64,000 bases of DNA from Tubulanus polymorphus (lineage: Eukaryota > Nemertea > Palaeonemertea > Tubulaniformes > Tubulanidae): positions 12,319,001-12,383,000 of the forward strand of contig NC_134028.1 in assembly GCF_964204645.1 (NCBI RefSeq), written 5' to 3'. Below the pieces are notes generated by a model. The model was not told the origin of the DNA. It did no database searches and saw nothing but the letters and a program-made list of their open reading frames with translations. Made by a program: the position numbers and the translations under genes. This document shows, one piece after another, positions 41,619-50,564 of this stretch (position 1 is the stretch's first letter; each line of letters starts with the position of its first letter).

Positions 41619-42746
41619 TTATATATTTTTAATTTTACTTGATAATATCCATTCATTGAATTTATCTGGCCATCCAACCCATTTTACTAAAGAATATTTT
41701 TTTCTTTTAATAGTTTTTGTTTTTAATACTTTTTCAATTTTATATTCTTGTTCTAGATTTTCAGTAGTTAAACTTAATTCTTCTTCATAAAAGTAACCAT
41801 CAACTTCTTCACCATCTAAATCTTCTAATTTATAGACATATGGTTTTGTTGTTATTACCTTTTTTATTTTATATATTTCTCTAGTAAAATTTCGATCGTA
41901 TCCTTTGTCAAATATCTTTTTATACTTAGAAATTCTAACATTTTGACCAACTTTAAATTTAGGTTCACCAAAATCATCTACAAGAAATGCTCCATATAAA
42001 TTATTCCAAACAATTTCAGCATTTTCAGGTTTTCTAGCATCAATAGGTTTCATTCCAATAGAAGAATGATAAGAATTATTATATCCTTCTATCAATTTTG
42101 GTAAAACATCAATCCATTTAAAAGTATTATTTGCTGTAAAATATTTCCACATTCTTGTTCTTAATGTTCTATTAAATCGTTCAACAACTGCTGCTTTTTT
42201 ATCTGATTTTGTTGAAAAATATTTAATATTATGATTATCTAAGAGTTCATGAACAAGTGAATTATCAAACTCTTTTCCATCATCAAATTGTATTTTTTCT
42301 GGATTTAGTTTATCATCCGAAAGAAATTTTCTTAAAACATTTGATGTTTGTACAGCATCTTTTCTATAAAGTGGGAAACTCCATACATAACGACTAAAAA
42401 TATCAATTATATTCAATAACCACCAATAATCATCATTATCTTTCTTAACATTTTTCATATCAATTAAATCTCCTTGCCACTGTTGATCTACATAACTTAC
42501 CATAGTTTTACGAGTTTTATATTTTCTAACAATTTTTTTATGTGTTGTATATGTTGGTTGTTCTAACATAAATTCATTTATATCTTTATATTTAACTAAA
42601 TTTTGTGGGATTATCTTATCTAATTTATCTTGTTTTACTTTACACCATATATTTTTAGTAGAAGAATAAGCAACCGAACTCTCAGGGTTGTAATATAAAT
42701 TTCTTAAATATTGTTCTTTAGTATTAGGAGTTTTTTTACCACTCAT
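41619..42746 (-). CDS. Polinton integrase with chromodomain, 375 aa (copy D)
   Basis: Full open frame. rve-type core: D93 (QWQGDLIDMK), D155 (QFDDGKEF) and E189 (VVERFNRT), a D-D-x33-E arrangement. An N-terminal helical zone precedes it. The GYNNSYHSSIG motif follows the core, then an SH3-like part (FKVGQNVRISKYKK) and a C-terminal chromodomain at about 334-370 (EYKIEKVLK, KYSLVKWVGWPDKFNEWI). The chromodomain would steer integration to particular chromatin. The best-preserved integrase in the window; nothing in it looks broken. Confidence 0.93.
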   Translation of the reverse strand: MSGKKTPNTKEQYLRNLYYNPESSVAYSSTKNIWCKVKQDKLDKIIPQNLVKYKDINEFMLEQPTYTTHKKIVRKYKTRKTMVSYVDQQWQGDLIDMKNVKKDNDDYWWLLNIIDIFSRYVWSFPLYRKDAVQTSNVLRKFLSDDKLNPEKIQFDDGKEFDNSLVHELLDNHNIKYFSTKSDKKAAVVERFNRTLRTRMWKYFTANNTFKWIDVLPKLIEGYNNSYHSSIGMKPIDARKPENAEIVWNNLYGAFLVDDFGEPKFKVGQNVRISKYKKIFDKGYDRNFTREIYKIKKVITTKPYVYKLEDLDGEEVDGYFYEEELSLTTENLEQEYKIEKVLKTKTIKRKKYSLVKWVGWPDKFNEWILSSKIKNI

Positions 42747-42776
42747 TTATATATCCTTAATTTTAACTTTATATTT

Positions 42777-44024
42777 CTAATATTGAATACTATCTAATTG
42801 TGAATTTACAATATTTAATTGCGCGTCAGATATAATATAAATGTGCATTTTAAAATTTTTGATTCCTTTATTCTTTTTCATGAATAATTGTATTCCATCT
42901 TTAGTGTTCTGTAGTTTTTTTCCAGAACCATGTAATGAATTATCTTCAGTTGTTCTAAAATCTAACCATAATGCATATTTATTACCGGTATAATAATCAA
43001 TTTGATTAATGTTACAATTTTCAGATGATTTCACTTTTTCATTCATAAAATGTTTTCTAATTTCTGGCCATTGATCAATCATTCTCATTCCTTGACAAAA
43101 TATTTTATTTGCTATACCTTCGATAGTTATTTCTACTTTTGTTATTTCAGGATTATAATAATTGTCAACATTTATTGCACCATTAGTATACGTTCCAATG
43201 GTAAAAAATATTAATATACCTTTAATAGATCTTCTAGGAAAGTTAATATTCTCATTAATTATTTCATCATTTGCATTAATAGTTACAGTTTTAAATTTAT
43301 CAATATAATCATATAATAATGAAAACCCTTGATTGTATTGAGTTTGAATTATACTTGAAATATTTTCATCAGTTACTGTATCATATTCTAAACATATATT
43401 CGATAATTTATAACTCATATCTTTAACAACGCTAGATAATACAATTTCATTTACAGGAGCAAATGTTATTTCAAATATATCGTCTTCTTGAATTGCGTAT
43501 TTATATAAAGGTGCATTATTATTTATCAATTCAAAGTCTAATGGAATTTTATATTTACTTCCATATATACTTTTTATCAATTTATCTACATCATTAGTTA
43601 ATATTGCGCTATTAGCTTCTGATCTTAATTTATTTTGGTTTTCTGATTGAATTCCTTGAAATATCATATTATTTCTATTTTCTTTAGTTAACCATAAATC
43701 TTTATAATGCATAAATAAATTATAATCATCTAATGAGAAAACTGTTTCTGGACCAATCTTTATTGTTAACTTTTTAATCAAATATCTTCCAACATTATCA
43801 ACGACATAATCATTATTATTACCGATTACTTTTATATCAGCTGATAAATAAATACTGTTTGGAACATAAAAAGTATTTTGTGTTAATCTAGGAATTCTAA
43901 CATATAAAGTTTCATCGGGATTAATATTTGAAGGGTTATGAGTAATTATATGATGTGATCTTTCTGCTTTAATAGCATTAGATATTCTAGAAATCTTAGA
44001 AGGACTTATATAACTCCCACTCAT
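42777..44024 (-). CDS. Polinton major capsid protein, 415 aa (copy D)
   Basis: Double-jelly-roll capsid protein expected to form the hexon-like shell. Open from MSGSYISPSK to the conserved tail (DAQLNIVNSQLDSIQY). Family landmarks: IPLDFELINNNAPLYKYAIQ in the middle, CLEYDTV, and LDFRTTEDNSLHGSGKKLQ near the C-terminus. The start is at AAATAAATG with a T-run upstream. Length fits animal Polinton capsid proteins; assignment rests on these motifs rather than a structure. Confidence 0.82.
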   Translation of the reverse strand: MSGSYISPSKISRISNAIKAERSHHIITHNPSNINPDETLYVRIPRLTQNTFYVPNSIYLSADIKVIGNNNDYVVDNVGRYLIKKLTIKIGPETVFSLDDYNLFMHYKDLWLTKENRNNMIFQGIQSENQNKLRSEANSAILTNDVDKLIKSIYGSKYKIPLDFELINNNAPLYKYAIQEDDIFEITFAPVNEIVLSSVVKDMSYKLSNICLEYDTVTDENISSIIQTQYNQGFSLLYDYIDKFKTVTINANDEIINENINFPRRSIKGILIFFTIGTYTNGAINVDNYYNPEITKVEITIEGIANKIFCQGMRMIDQWPEIRKHFMNEKVKSSENCNINQIDYYTGNKYALWLDFRTTEDNSLHGSGKKLQNTKDGIQLFMKKNKGIKNFKMHIYIISDAQLNIVNSQLDSIQY

Positions 44025-44091
44025 TTATTTAACAAAAAAATCAATTATTTATTTTTTATTATGGTTTACTTGATATTTTTTGATATCATGT

Positions 44092-45534
44092 TTACTTGAT
44101 ATTTTTTGATATCATATTCACTAACCCAAAAATAATAGCACTTACAACTGTAATTAAAAATAAAATAATATGTTCAGCAGCAAAGTTAAGAATATTCCCA
44201 GCAGATTTCAATATAAAACCAACAATTGATGCAATAACTCCTGGCAATGCTGCAGCAGATTTTTTAGATAGTTCCCATAAATATTTTGCTAATTTCTTTA
44301 AACCATCCTTAACTTTATCTTGTATAGAATTATTGCCTGGAGGTTTATCTGGTCTATTGGGAGTGGGAGTAGGAGTAGATTTTAAAGCATTTGATATAGC
44401 TAAACCAATTGTTGTAAATAACATAGTTACAGCTGTTAGAATTGAAAGAATTGTTATTCCTTCTAATTTAAATAATAATCTTATTCTGTCTTTTAGTGAT
44501 ATTTCAGAATTTGGTTTAATCAACAAATCTTTAAAAATAACTTTTAATCTATTAATATTATAATCATATGATTTTAACAATAATTTAATTTCTTCTTTTT
44601 GTAATTCTATGTTATATTCTAAATCATCTTTTTCTTTTTCTAAACGTAATTCTTTTTGCCTATATTCTATTTCATCAATTACTTGATGATCTAAATCAGA
44701 CTTTAATTGTTCTATTTCTTTATTTTTATCAGTTAATTCTTTTTCTAAAGTTCTAATTTTAAAATCTCTTATACTTTTATTATGTGCAATTTTATCAGAT
44801 GCAAGTCTTATACTAATAATTTCTCTAATTGCTTTATCAGAAAATATATCTAAATCTTCTAATTCTTGATCTGTTGCATCAATTAATCCATTCGGTAAAA
44901 GTTTTTCAATTGGAACTTTATTTGATTTAAGTTTACTATTTTTGGAAGTTATATTCTGTTCAGAAGTTGTTTCTGTTTCTGATTTCTTTTTGATTATTTC
45001 AAATAATTCATTAATTCTTTGTTTAAATACATCTATATTATCATCTATTTCTTTTTGTGTAACATCAGTTATTTCATTACTATTACTTATTATTTTAATT
45101 CTATCTGGTTTTAATTTTTCTAAAGTTGATTCTGATAATATTTTATTTTTATTATTTTTATAAGTGATATCAATATAATAATCACCTTTCAAACGATAAT
45201 AACATTTACCATTATCTAAAAATTTTAATTGATCTGCTAAAAGTCCAACGTCTTCATCATTTATGTTAAAATTAGATTTTTCAATTAAATCTTCTAATTT
45301 AGGTATTTTGTTTAAATTATCTAAATCTTGTTTTACTAAATCTGGGTCTAAATTTTCAGGATTTAATTGTGATTCAGCATTTTTAATATAATCAGGCATA
45401 TTTAAATTATTATTATATTCTGGTTCATTACCATCATTAAAACTTGTTTCATCAAAATCAGGTGGTTGTTCATCAGTTATGTTAGGTTCATCAAAAGGAT
45501 CCATTCCAATATCTTCTCCACCTTCTACATCCAT
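44092..45534 (-). CDS. Polinton coiled-coil membrane protein, 480 aa (copy D)
   Basis: Acidic N-terminus (DEQPPDFDETSFNDGNEPE), central coiled coil (about 230-345), then the conserved hydrophobic C-terminal module with GITILSILTAVTMLFTTIGLAI, AKYLWELSKKSAAALPG and HIILFLITVVSAIIFGLV. Just downstream (44,061-44,115) a phrase with TTGATATTTTTTGATATCAT is duplicated in tandem, changing the last residues relative to copy A. The N-terminal half diverges strongly between copies while the C-terminus is nearly constant, so the C-terminal module carries the main function. Confidence 0.78.
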   Translation of the reverse strand: MDVEGGEDIGMDPFDEPNITDEQPPDFDETSFNDGNEPEYNNNLNMPDYIKNAESQLNPENLDPDLVKQDLDNLNKIPKLEDLIEKSNFNINDEDVGLLADQLKFLDNGKCYYRLKGDYYIDITYKNNKNKILSESTLEKLKPDRIKIISNSNEITDVTQKEIDDNIDVFKQRINELFEIIKKKSETETTSEQNITSKNSKLKSNKVPIEKLLPNGLIDATDQELEDLDIFSDKAIREIISIRLASDKIAHNKSIRDFKIRTLEKELTDKNKEIEQLKSDLDHQVIDEIEYRQKELRLEKEKDDLEYNIELQKEEIKLLLKSYDYNINRLKVIFKDLLIKPNSEISLKDRIRLLFKLEGITILSILTAVTMLFTTIGLAISNALKSTPTPTPNRPDKPPGNNSIQDKVKDGLKKLAKYLWELSKKSAAALPGVIASIVGFILKSAGNILNFAAEHIILFLITVVSAIIFGLVNMISKNIK

Positions 45535-45550
45535 TTATATAATAAAAAAA

Positions 45551-46939
45551 TTAAAATTTAAAATATAATATTCCTCCTATAACAATTCCTATACAAGTTA
45601 TAGCTAATTTAGTATTTTCATGGGATTTATTATCATCATTTAGTTTAATTATATCATGTTGAATTTTATCAGTTTTTATATCTTCTGATGTATTATAATC
45701 TTTTATTTTAGAATCATTATCCAATTTAATATTCTTAGTTTTAGTTTCAGTTGATTGAATATGTTTTTTATTTTTTTCACCTTCCATTAATTTTGGAGCA
45801 GTAATAATCTTTTTATTTATATCATTTAATCCAAATGAATTATTTATTGTTGCAGTTTTAATTAGATTATTATAACCAATTATATTTCCCATCTTCAATA
45901 CTAAATCATTAGAAATAATTAATAGATTAGGGCCTATACAATAATTAAGTCTTACATGAGATTTATCTAAATAATTTTGATATCTTATAATGTTTTCTGG
46001 AATCGATCTATTTTTATCATTATGTATGGAATCTTCAAATAAAACATTAAATTGTTTTTGTGTATCGAATGATGTATTCAAATTTCCAATTATCGGTGAT
46101 CTTGTTTCAACTTGCGCACCTAAAATACAAATTAAATAAGTTCTAATAGATTGATTTATTCTTTCTATACCTGATTTAGTAAAACCTTCACTATTCTCTA
46201 AAATAAAATATACCCAACCATTATTGTTTTCTTGTTTTAAATTATCATAAAATTTCGGTAATTTATTGAAATTTAATGTTTCTAAATCCTTTGTTTCTAT
46301 TTTACCATAACCTAATTTATTATTATAGATATTATAAAAACTATTAGATGGTATGGGAAGTGCACAATATTCTGCAATCTTTCTAGGGCAAGGAAGTGAT
46401 CTTATTGTTCCAATTTTTGTTCTAAAATCAGAATTATTTATATCTATATTAAATTCATTGCAAATTTTATAAAACTTTGATAAATTAATATTATTATCTA
46501 ATTCTTTGAAATATCTAGATCCTGGTAAAGCGCACTCTAATTCATTTAATATTATTCTGATTTGAAAGTATGTATGAAATCTAAATAAACTTTGAATTAA
46601 TTTATATTTAGAATTATTCAAATGATCATTCCAACTAATTCCACAACCTGTTGTTGCACAATAAACAGCAAAATTTAATTGGTTCTGCCAATACTTCATA
46701 TTAGATTTTAATAACCATTGTTTTTCATCTTTCAATTTTTTTAAATTAATTAAATATACATGAAATATATTTTCCATCTTTGCATTAAAATTATTAGTTT
46801 CAGTAACATAAATATATAAATCAATTAATGAATCTAAAACTTCATTTCTATATGTAATATCTTTATTAAAATCTATTGCTGGAATATTATATTTAATTGA
46901 TTTATTATATTGGAAAGCTTTTGGAAAACTATCTACCAT
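45551..46939 (-). CDS. Polinton conserved late protein, 462 aa (copy D)
   Basis: Intact full-length form. The globular N-terminal two-thirds contain AVYCATTGCGISWNDHL, SLFRFHTYFQIRIILNELECALPG and KICNEFNIDINNSDFR, which I recognise as a conserved animal Polinton protein of unknown function. A polar lysine/aspartate-rich linker follows and one C-terminal membrane segment (AITCIGIVIGGILYF). Next to other membrane-anchored late proteins, it may be a minor virion component. No catalytic signature. Confidence 0.76.
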   Translation of the reverse strand: MVDSFPKAFQYNKSIKYNIPAIDFNKDITYRNEVLDSLIDLYIYVTETNNFNAKMENIFHVYLINLKKLKDEKQWLLKSNMKYWQNQLNFAVYCATTGCGISWNDHLNNSKYKLIQSLFRFHTYFQIRIILNELECALPGSRYFKELDNNINLSKFYKICNEFNIDINNSDFRTKIGTIRSLPCPRKIAEYCALPIPSNSFYNIYNNKLGYGKIETKDLETLNFNKLPKFYDNLKQENNNGWVYFILENSEGFTKSGIERINQSIRTYLICILGAQVETRSPIIGNLNTSFDTQKQFNVLFEDSIHNDKNRSIPENIIRYQNYLDKSHVRLNYCIGPNLLIISNDLVLKMGNIIGYNNLIKTATINNSFGLNDINKKIITAPKLMEGEKNKKHIQSTETKTKNIKLDNDSKIKDYNTSEDIKTDKIQHDIIKLNDDNKSHENTKLAITCIGIVIGGILYFKF

Positions 46940-46956
46940 TTATATAATTAAAAAAA

Positions 46957-47391
46957 TTAATAATTTATTAATTCTTTTAATAATTTATCTTGTTCTTCAA
47001 CTGTTATATGACCATTTAAACTTATTATATAATCTAGTGTGTTCTTTAATTTATTAATTTCTTTTATATTAGATTTTATTTTTTCTTTATTACTTTTTAT
47101 ATTTAATTTTGAACTTATACCAGTTAAAACACTTGAACTTAATCCTAACACACCAATTGATATAGCTAAAGGTGTTAATGGACTGAATATTGCTAGAAAT
47201 GTTATTACAGAACTAATTGTAACCGAACCACTGATAATAAGATAATATATAATTTTACTTTTTAAATATTTTTTCTTTTTTATCTTTAAGTCACTTTCAA
47301 ATTCTAATATTTGTTTTTCTAAATATATTTTTAATTTAGTTTTATTTATATCATGATGAATAATATCAATATTATCAACTTTATCTTCCAT
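46957..47391 (-). CDS. Polinton coiled-coil/membrane protein, 144 aa (copy D)
   Basis: Nearly identical to copy A (a handful of substitutions such as SVT for SDT). Charged helix, two hydrophobic segments, GISSKLN motif, second helix and the ISLNGHITVEEQ tail. Confidence 0.75.
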   Translation of the reverse strand: MEDKVDNIDIIHHDINKTKLKIYLEKQILEFESDLKIKKKKYLKSKIIYYLIISGSVTISSVITFLAIFSPLTPLAISIGVLGLSSSVLTGISSKLNIKSNKEKIKSNIKEINKLKNTLDYIISLNGHITVEEQDKLLKELINY

Positions 47392-47410
47392 TTATTTAGA
47401 ATAAAAATTA

Positions 47411-47833
47411 CTAATTAGTAAACTTATAAGCAACAAATATAACAATAACAGTTCCACCTAAAATCCATATTATTTCATATTTCTGTTGTTCTTTACTCGG
47501 GGTATAATAATCTGATAATTTAGGTTTGTATAGATGTAATTTTTCTTTATTTGTTACTGCGTTATATAAACTCATTGCATCATCAACTGATTGAAAATCT
47601 CTATGTGAAATCTTCTGATCATATAATTCTTTGTTAATATAATCCATATAGTTTTGTCGTTTTTCTCTATATTCTTCCGCAGCTTTATTGTATTTCTCTA
47701 ACGCTAAGTTATGTCTTCTTTGTTCTCCTAATGAACTATTTTTATCAATATGTTTAAATAAATAACCACCACCAGTAAATGCTAAAGCGTTAACAATTGC
47801 CGGTCCTATAATAGTTATAATTGCAGAAGCCAT
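47411..47833 (-). CDS. Polinton conserved membrane protein, 140 aa (copy D)
   Basis: Two substitutions from copy A. N-terminal ALAFTGGGYLFKHIDKN, central RRHNLALEKYNKAAEEY helix, KLSDYYTPSKEQQ and a C-terminal membrane anchor. The near identity of this block between inverted copies indicates a recent common source or conversion. Confidence 0.76.
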   Translation of the reverse strand: MASAIITIIGPAIVNALAFTGGGYLFKHIDKNSSLGEQRRHNLALEKYNKAAEEYREKRQNYMDYINKELYDQKISHRDFQSVDDAMSLYNAVTNKEKLHLYKPKLSDYYTPSKEQQKYEIIWILGGTVIVIFVAYKFTN

Positions 47834-47858
47834 TTATTTAGCAAAAAAAATTATGCAT

Positions 47859-48080
47859 TTATATGGGAGGAATATATTTTTGTTTTTCCAAATAATCAAT
47901 AGTTAAATTAGATAAAGTAACTGCTAATGTTAACTTTAAAATATCATTTATATCAAATCTATCAACATTAACACTTCCCATTTTGAATACTTTTTTTAAT
48001 ACCATTGAATAACCAACCGTTCCAACTGATAGTAATGCACCATTATATAATCCAGTTATTATCCACTTATTATCACTCAT
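47859..48080 (-). CDS. Polinton small membrane protein, 73 aa (copy D)
   Basis: Two hydrophobic segments and the ending KYIPPI. It follows the upstream stop without a spacer (TAAATG). The same gene in fragment E is cut at its codons for KY by the tip of this very element. Confidence 0.7.
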   Translation of the reverse strand: MSDNKWIITGLYNGALLSVGTVGYSMVLKKVFKMGSVNVDRFDINDILKLTLAVTLSNLTIDYLEKQKYIPPI

Positions 48081-48422
48081 TTATTTATCAAAAAAATTAC
48101 TATCATCAAAATATTTAGTTAACTTATTTATGATTAATTCAACATTTATTTCATTACTAGTTTTATGATTATCATATATTTTGGATAATATGTTTTTGAT
48201 ATCTTCAATAATTCCATCTTCATTTAATTCATAATATTCTAAAGGTGATTTAATTAAATCAATTACTTTTTCTATATTATACTTTTCTTTATCAATCATT
48301 GACGCATTGTTAAATGATTTACTTTTTATATCAGTAATTACATCATTTAGTTTAATTCTCATTTCTTTACCATGTTTAAAATCAAACCCAAAACATATAC
48401 TCGGTCCAACAGTTATATTCAT
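48081..48422 (-). CDS. Polinton small protein, 113 aa (copy D)
   Basis: MNITVGPSICFGFDFKHGKE start, acidic helical body, ending NKLTKYFDDSNFFDK. No known family. Its stop is directly followed by the ATG of the 73-aa gene, so the pair is likely expressed together. Confidence 0.66.
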   Translation of the reverse strand: MNITVGPSICFGFDFKHGKEMRIKLNDVITDIKSKSFNNASMIDKEKYNIEKVIDLIKSPLEYYELNEDGIIEDIKNILSKIYDNHKTSNEINVELIINKLTKYFDDSNFFDK

Positions 48423-48438
48423 TTATATAATGAAAAAA

Positions 48439-49197
48439 TTACTCTTTACATCTTATAACTAATTCATAAATTACAGGGAAATTATTTAAATCAATTAAGT
48501 ATCCATTATGATTTCTAATTTCTAATCTAAAATTATTAAAACGAGGAATGCATGGTTTGAAATCACATTCTGTTAAATTATAATTTATTTGCGTTCCAAA
48601 TTGTTTAACATTCTTCAATGGTAAAATGTTTAGTAAACCAGAATTACATGTTGTATCTTTAGTTGCTTCAAATGTTTTTGTAGGATCGATTAAATTGCAA
48701 TAAATATAAAAATGTGTAAAAGGTATTATATTTGAATTACCGTCTACGTTTCCTGTAACAATTTGTGGTTTAATTCCTAACAGTTTAGCTAAAGGTTTCC
48801 TTACCATAAATGCATGTTTGCTTTCATCATCTAACTTTATTTTAATTTTATCAGAACTATCACTTTTTATAAATCTAATTGAAAATTTATATTCACTTCC
48901 AAGTTTTAAACGAGCTCTTTTATTAATTTCTTGGGCTAATGTTTCTAAATTATATAACCCTGGTTTTAACATTAGATAAAACCATTTATTTTTATTTTTC
49001 ATATGAATTGCAAAACCTCTATGTTCGAAAGTTTTATCCGATATATTATAAAAAGAATTACATAAACTTATATTTACTAATTTTAAATCAACGCAATTCT
49101 TAAATTCTCTATCTAATTGTACTAATAAATTATGAGATTTATAATTTGTAAGTTTTCTAGAATCAACAAATATTCTGTATTCTTTTAATTCTACCAT
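48439..49197 (-). CDS. Penton-like minor capsid protein, 252 aa (copy D)
   Basis: Open frame. Pattern: SHNLLVQLDREFKNCVDLKLVNISLCNSFYNI near the N-terminus, GLYNLETLAQEINKRA, LAKLLGI, THFYIYCNLIDP, and a C-terminal strand pair (NNFRLEIRNHNGYLIDLNNFPVIYELVIR). This order is what I know from animal Polinton minor capsid/penton candidates (single jelly-roll). Length about 250 aa fits. The assignment is by motif resemblance and position and needs a structure-based comparison to be firm. Confidence 0.58.
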   Translation of the reverse strand: MVELKEYRIFVDSRKLTNYKSHNLLVQLDREFKNCVDLKLVNISLCNSFYNISDKTFEHRGFAIHMKNKNKWFYLMLKPGLYNLETLAQEINKRARLKLGSEYKFSIRFIKSDSSDKIKIKLDDESKHAFMVRKPLAKLLGIKPQIVTGNVDGNSNIIPFTHFYIYCNLIDPTKTFEATKDTTCNSGLLNILPLKNVKQFGTQINYNLTECDFKPCIPRFNNFRLEIRNHNGYLIDLNNFPVIYELVIRCKE

Positions 49198-49265
49198 TAT
49201 TTATAACATAAAAAAATTACCGCTCATCACTAAAAATTAATTTTAATAAAATTTTTCCTTAATAA

Positions 49266-50564
49266 ATGGATGAGAAGATAGCATGCGAAATTTGTGGTGA
49301 ACTTCTAAGAAAAAGTAATAAGGCTCGACATATGAAAAAACATGATGAAAATTATAAACCCCCTAAAATAAACTGTCCAAAATGTAATAAATTATTCTCA
49401 AGAAATTATGTTAAAAAACATTCAGAGAAGTGTAGAATTAATGGCGCAACGGCTAATGTTGATAGTAATTCTGCTGAAGTTGAACCTGAAGTTATTTGGA
49501 AAAGACCTTTCTTATTCTATGATAAGGATAATATAAAAGATCATTTCTGTGAGCCTTGTCAAGTAAAATATAGCCCTGAAAATATAGAAGATTGGGAGAA
49601 TCATCAATTTCGTAAAGCACATATAGATAAAATTTCTAATAAATTTGAAACTGAATTCAATGAAAGAAAAAATAATTTATTAGAAAAAATAAAATATGAG
49701 AAAACGTTACCAGATAATAAAGAAACAGTTGAAAAGTTAGAAAAACAATATAATGAATTAACAAGAAAAACATATTATTGTAAATATTGTAAATTGATTA
49801 TTACAACAAGTAATTCAAATCTACATAATAGAACAATAAAACATAAAGAAAACGTAAGAAAATACCAAGAGCTTAATGAAGATCTATTACCAAGAAATTA
49901 TAAACAAAAATGCCCACAATGTAGTTATGCGACCTTAAGGCAAGAAGGTACTGTGTTATTTTGTGTTGAATGTGGATGGCAAAAGAATTTATGGGGTGAA
50001 GAAAAAACTAGAGATTTTCTCATAGAACCAAAATTAAATTATCTAGATGAAATTTTTAAAATATTTTCTATAGAAGATCATACACCAGAATATATGCAAT
50101 GGCTTGAAAAAATGAAAATAATAGAAAATAAAAATGGTGAAATAACTAAAAAAGATATTATAAAAACAATTATTCCACCAACATTTAACACAAAACAAAA
50201 GAAAATGTATTTATATTTATTATTTAACGATTATTATGAAAAACCTAAATTAACAGAAGAAGATATGGAAAATATAAAAAAAATATTTAAACAAATATTA
50301 ATGTATTATTTGGAAAATAGAATAACAGATTCAATAAATTATGAATTCTTTTTAAATAAGATTGTAAATTATTTAAACCTAGATATTATAATTCCATTTG
50401 ATGAATTAACAAACAAAAAGAAACAAAGAGAGCGAGATGAAATGTGGAACAAGATAGAACTTTATTTAAATGAGAAAAATGGAATGGAAGAAGAACCTGA
50501 ACAATTAAATGAAAATGAAGAAGCCAATAGTGATTTCGAGTTTGATGATATAGATCCATTTTAA
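49266..50564 (+). CDS. Polinton C2H2 zinc-finger protein, 432 aa (copy D)
   Basis: Intact. Fingers: C7/C10/H22/H26, C37/C40/H52/C56, a FCEPCQVKYSPENIEDWENHQFRKAH finger, YCKYCKLIITTSNSNLHNRTIKH and a four-cysteine knuckle (KCPQCSY..FCVECGW). The rest is helical and charged, with an acidic tail. It is the only long gene transcribed against the late block. Its end overlaps the polymerase stop by 4 bp. A regulator of the element's transcription or a nucleoprotein is plausible; no homologue of known function is recognised. Confidence 0.75.
   Translation: MDEKIACEICGELLRKSNKARHMKKHDENYKPPKINCPKCNKLFSRNYVKKHSEKCRINGATANVDSNSAEVEPEVIWKRPFLFYDKDNIKDHFCEPCQVKYSPENIEDWENHQFRKAHIDKISNKFETEFNERKNNLLEKIKYEKTLPDNKETVEKLEKQYNELTRKTYYCKYCKLIITTSNSNLHNRTIKHKENVRKYQELNEDLLPRNYKQKCPQCSYATLRQEGTVLFCVECGWQKNLWGEEKTRDFLIEPKLNYLDEIFKIFSIEDHTPEYMQWLEKMKIIENKNGEITKKDIIKTIIPPTFNTKQKKMYLYLLFNDYYEKPKLTEEDMENIKKIFKQILMYYLENRITDSINYEFFLNKIVNYLNLDIIIPFDELTNKKKQRERDEMWNKIELYLNEKNGMEEEPEQLNENEEANSDFEFDDIDPF

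Noticed and set aside
44096-44563. 155-codon plus-strand frame opposite the coiled-coil membrane protein
   Set aside because: It is the antisense shadow of the conserved hydrophobic module; copies A and F do not keep it as a gene.
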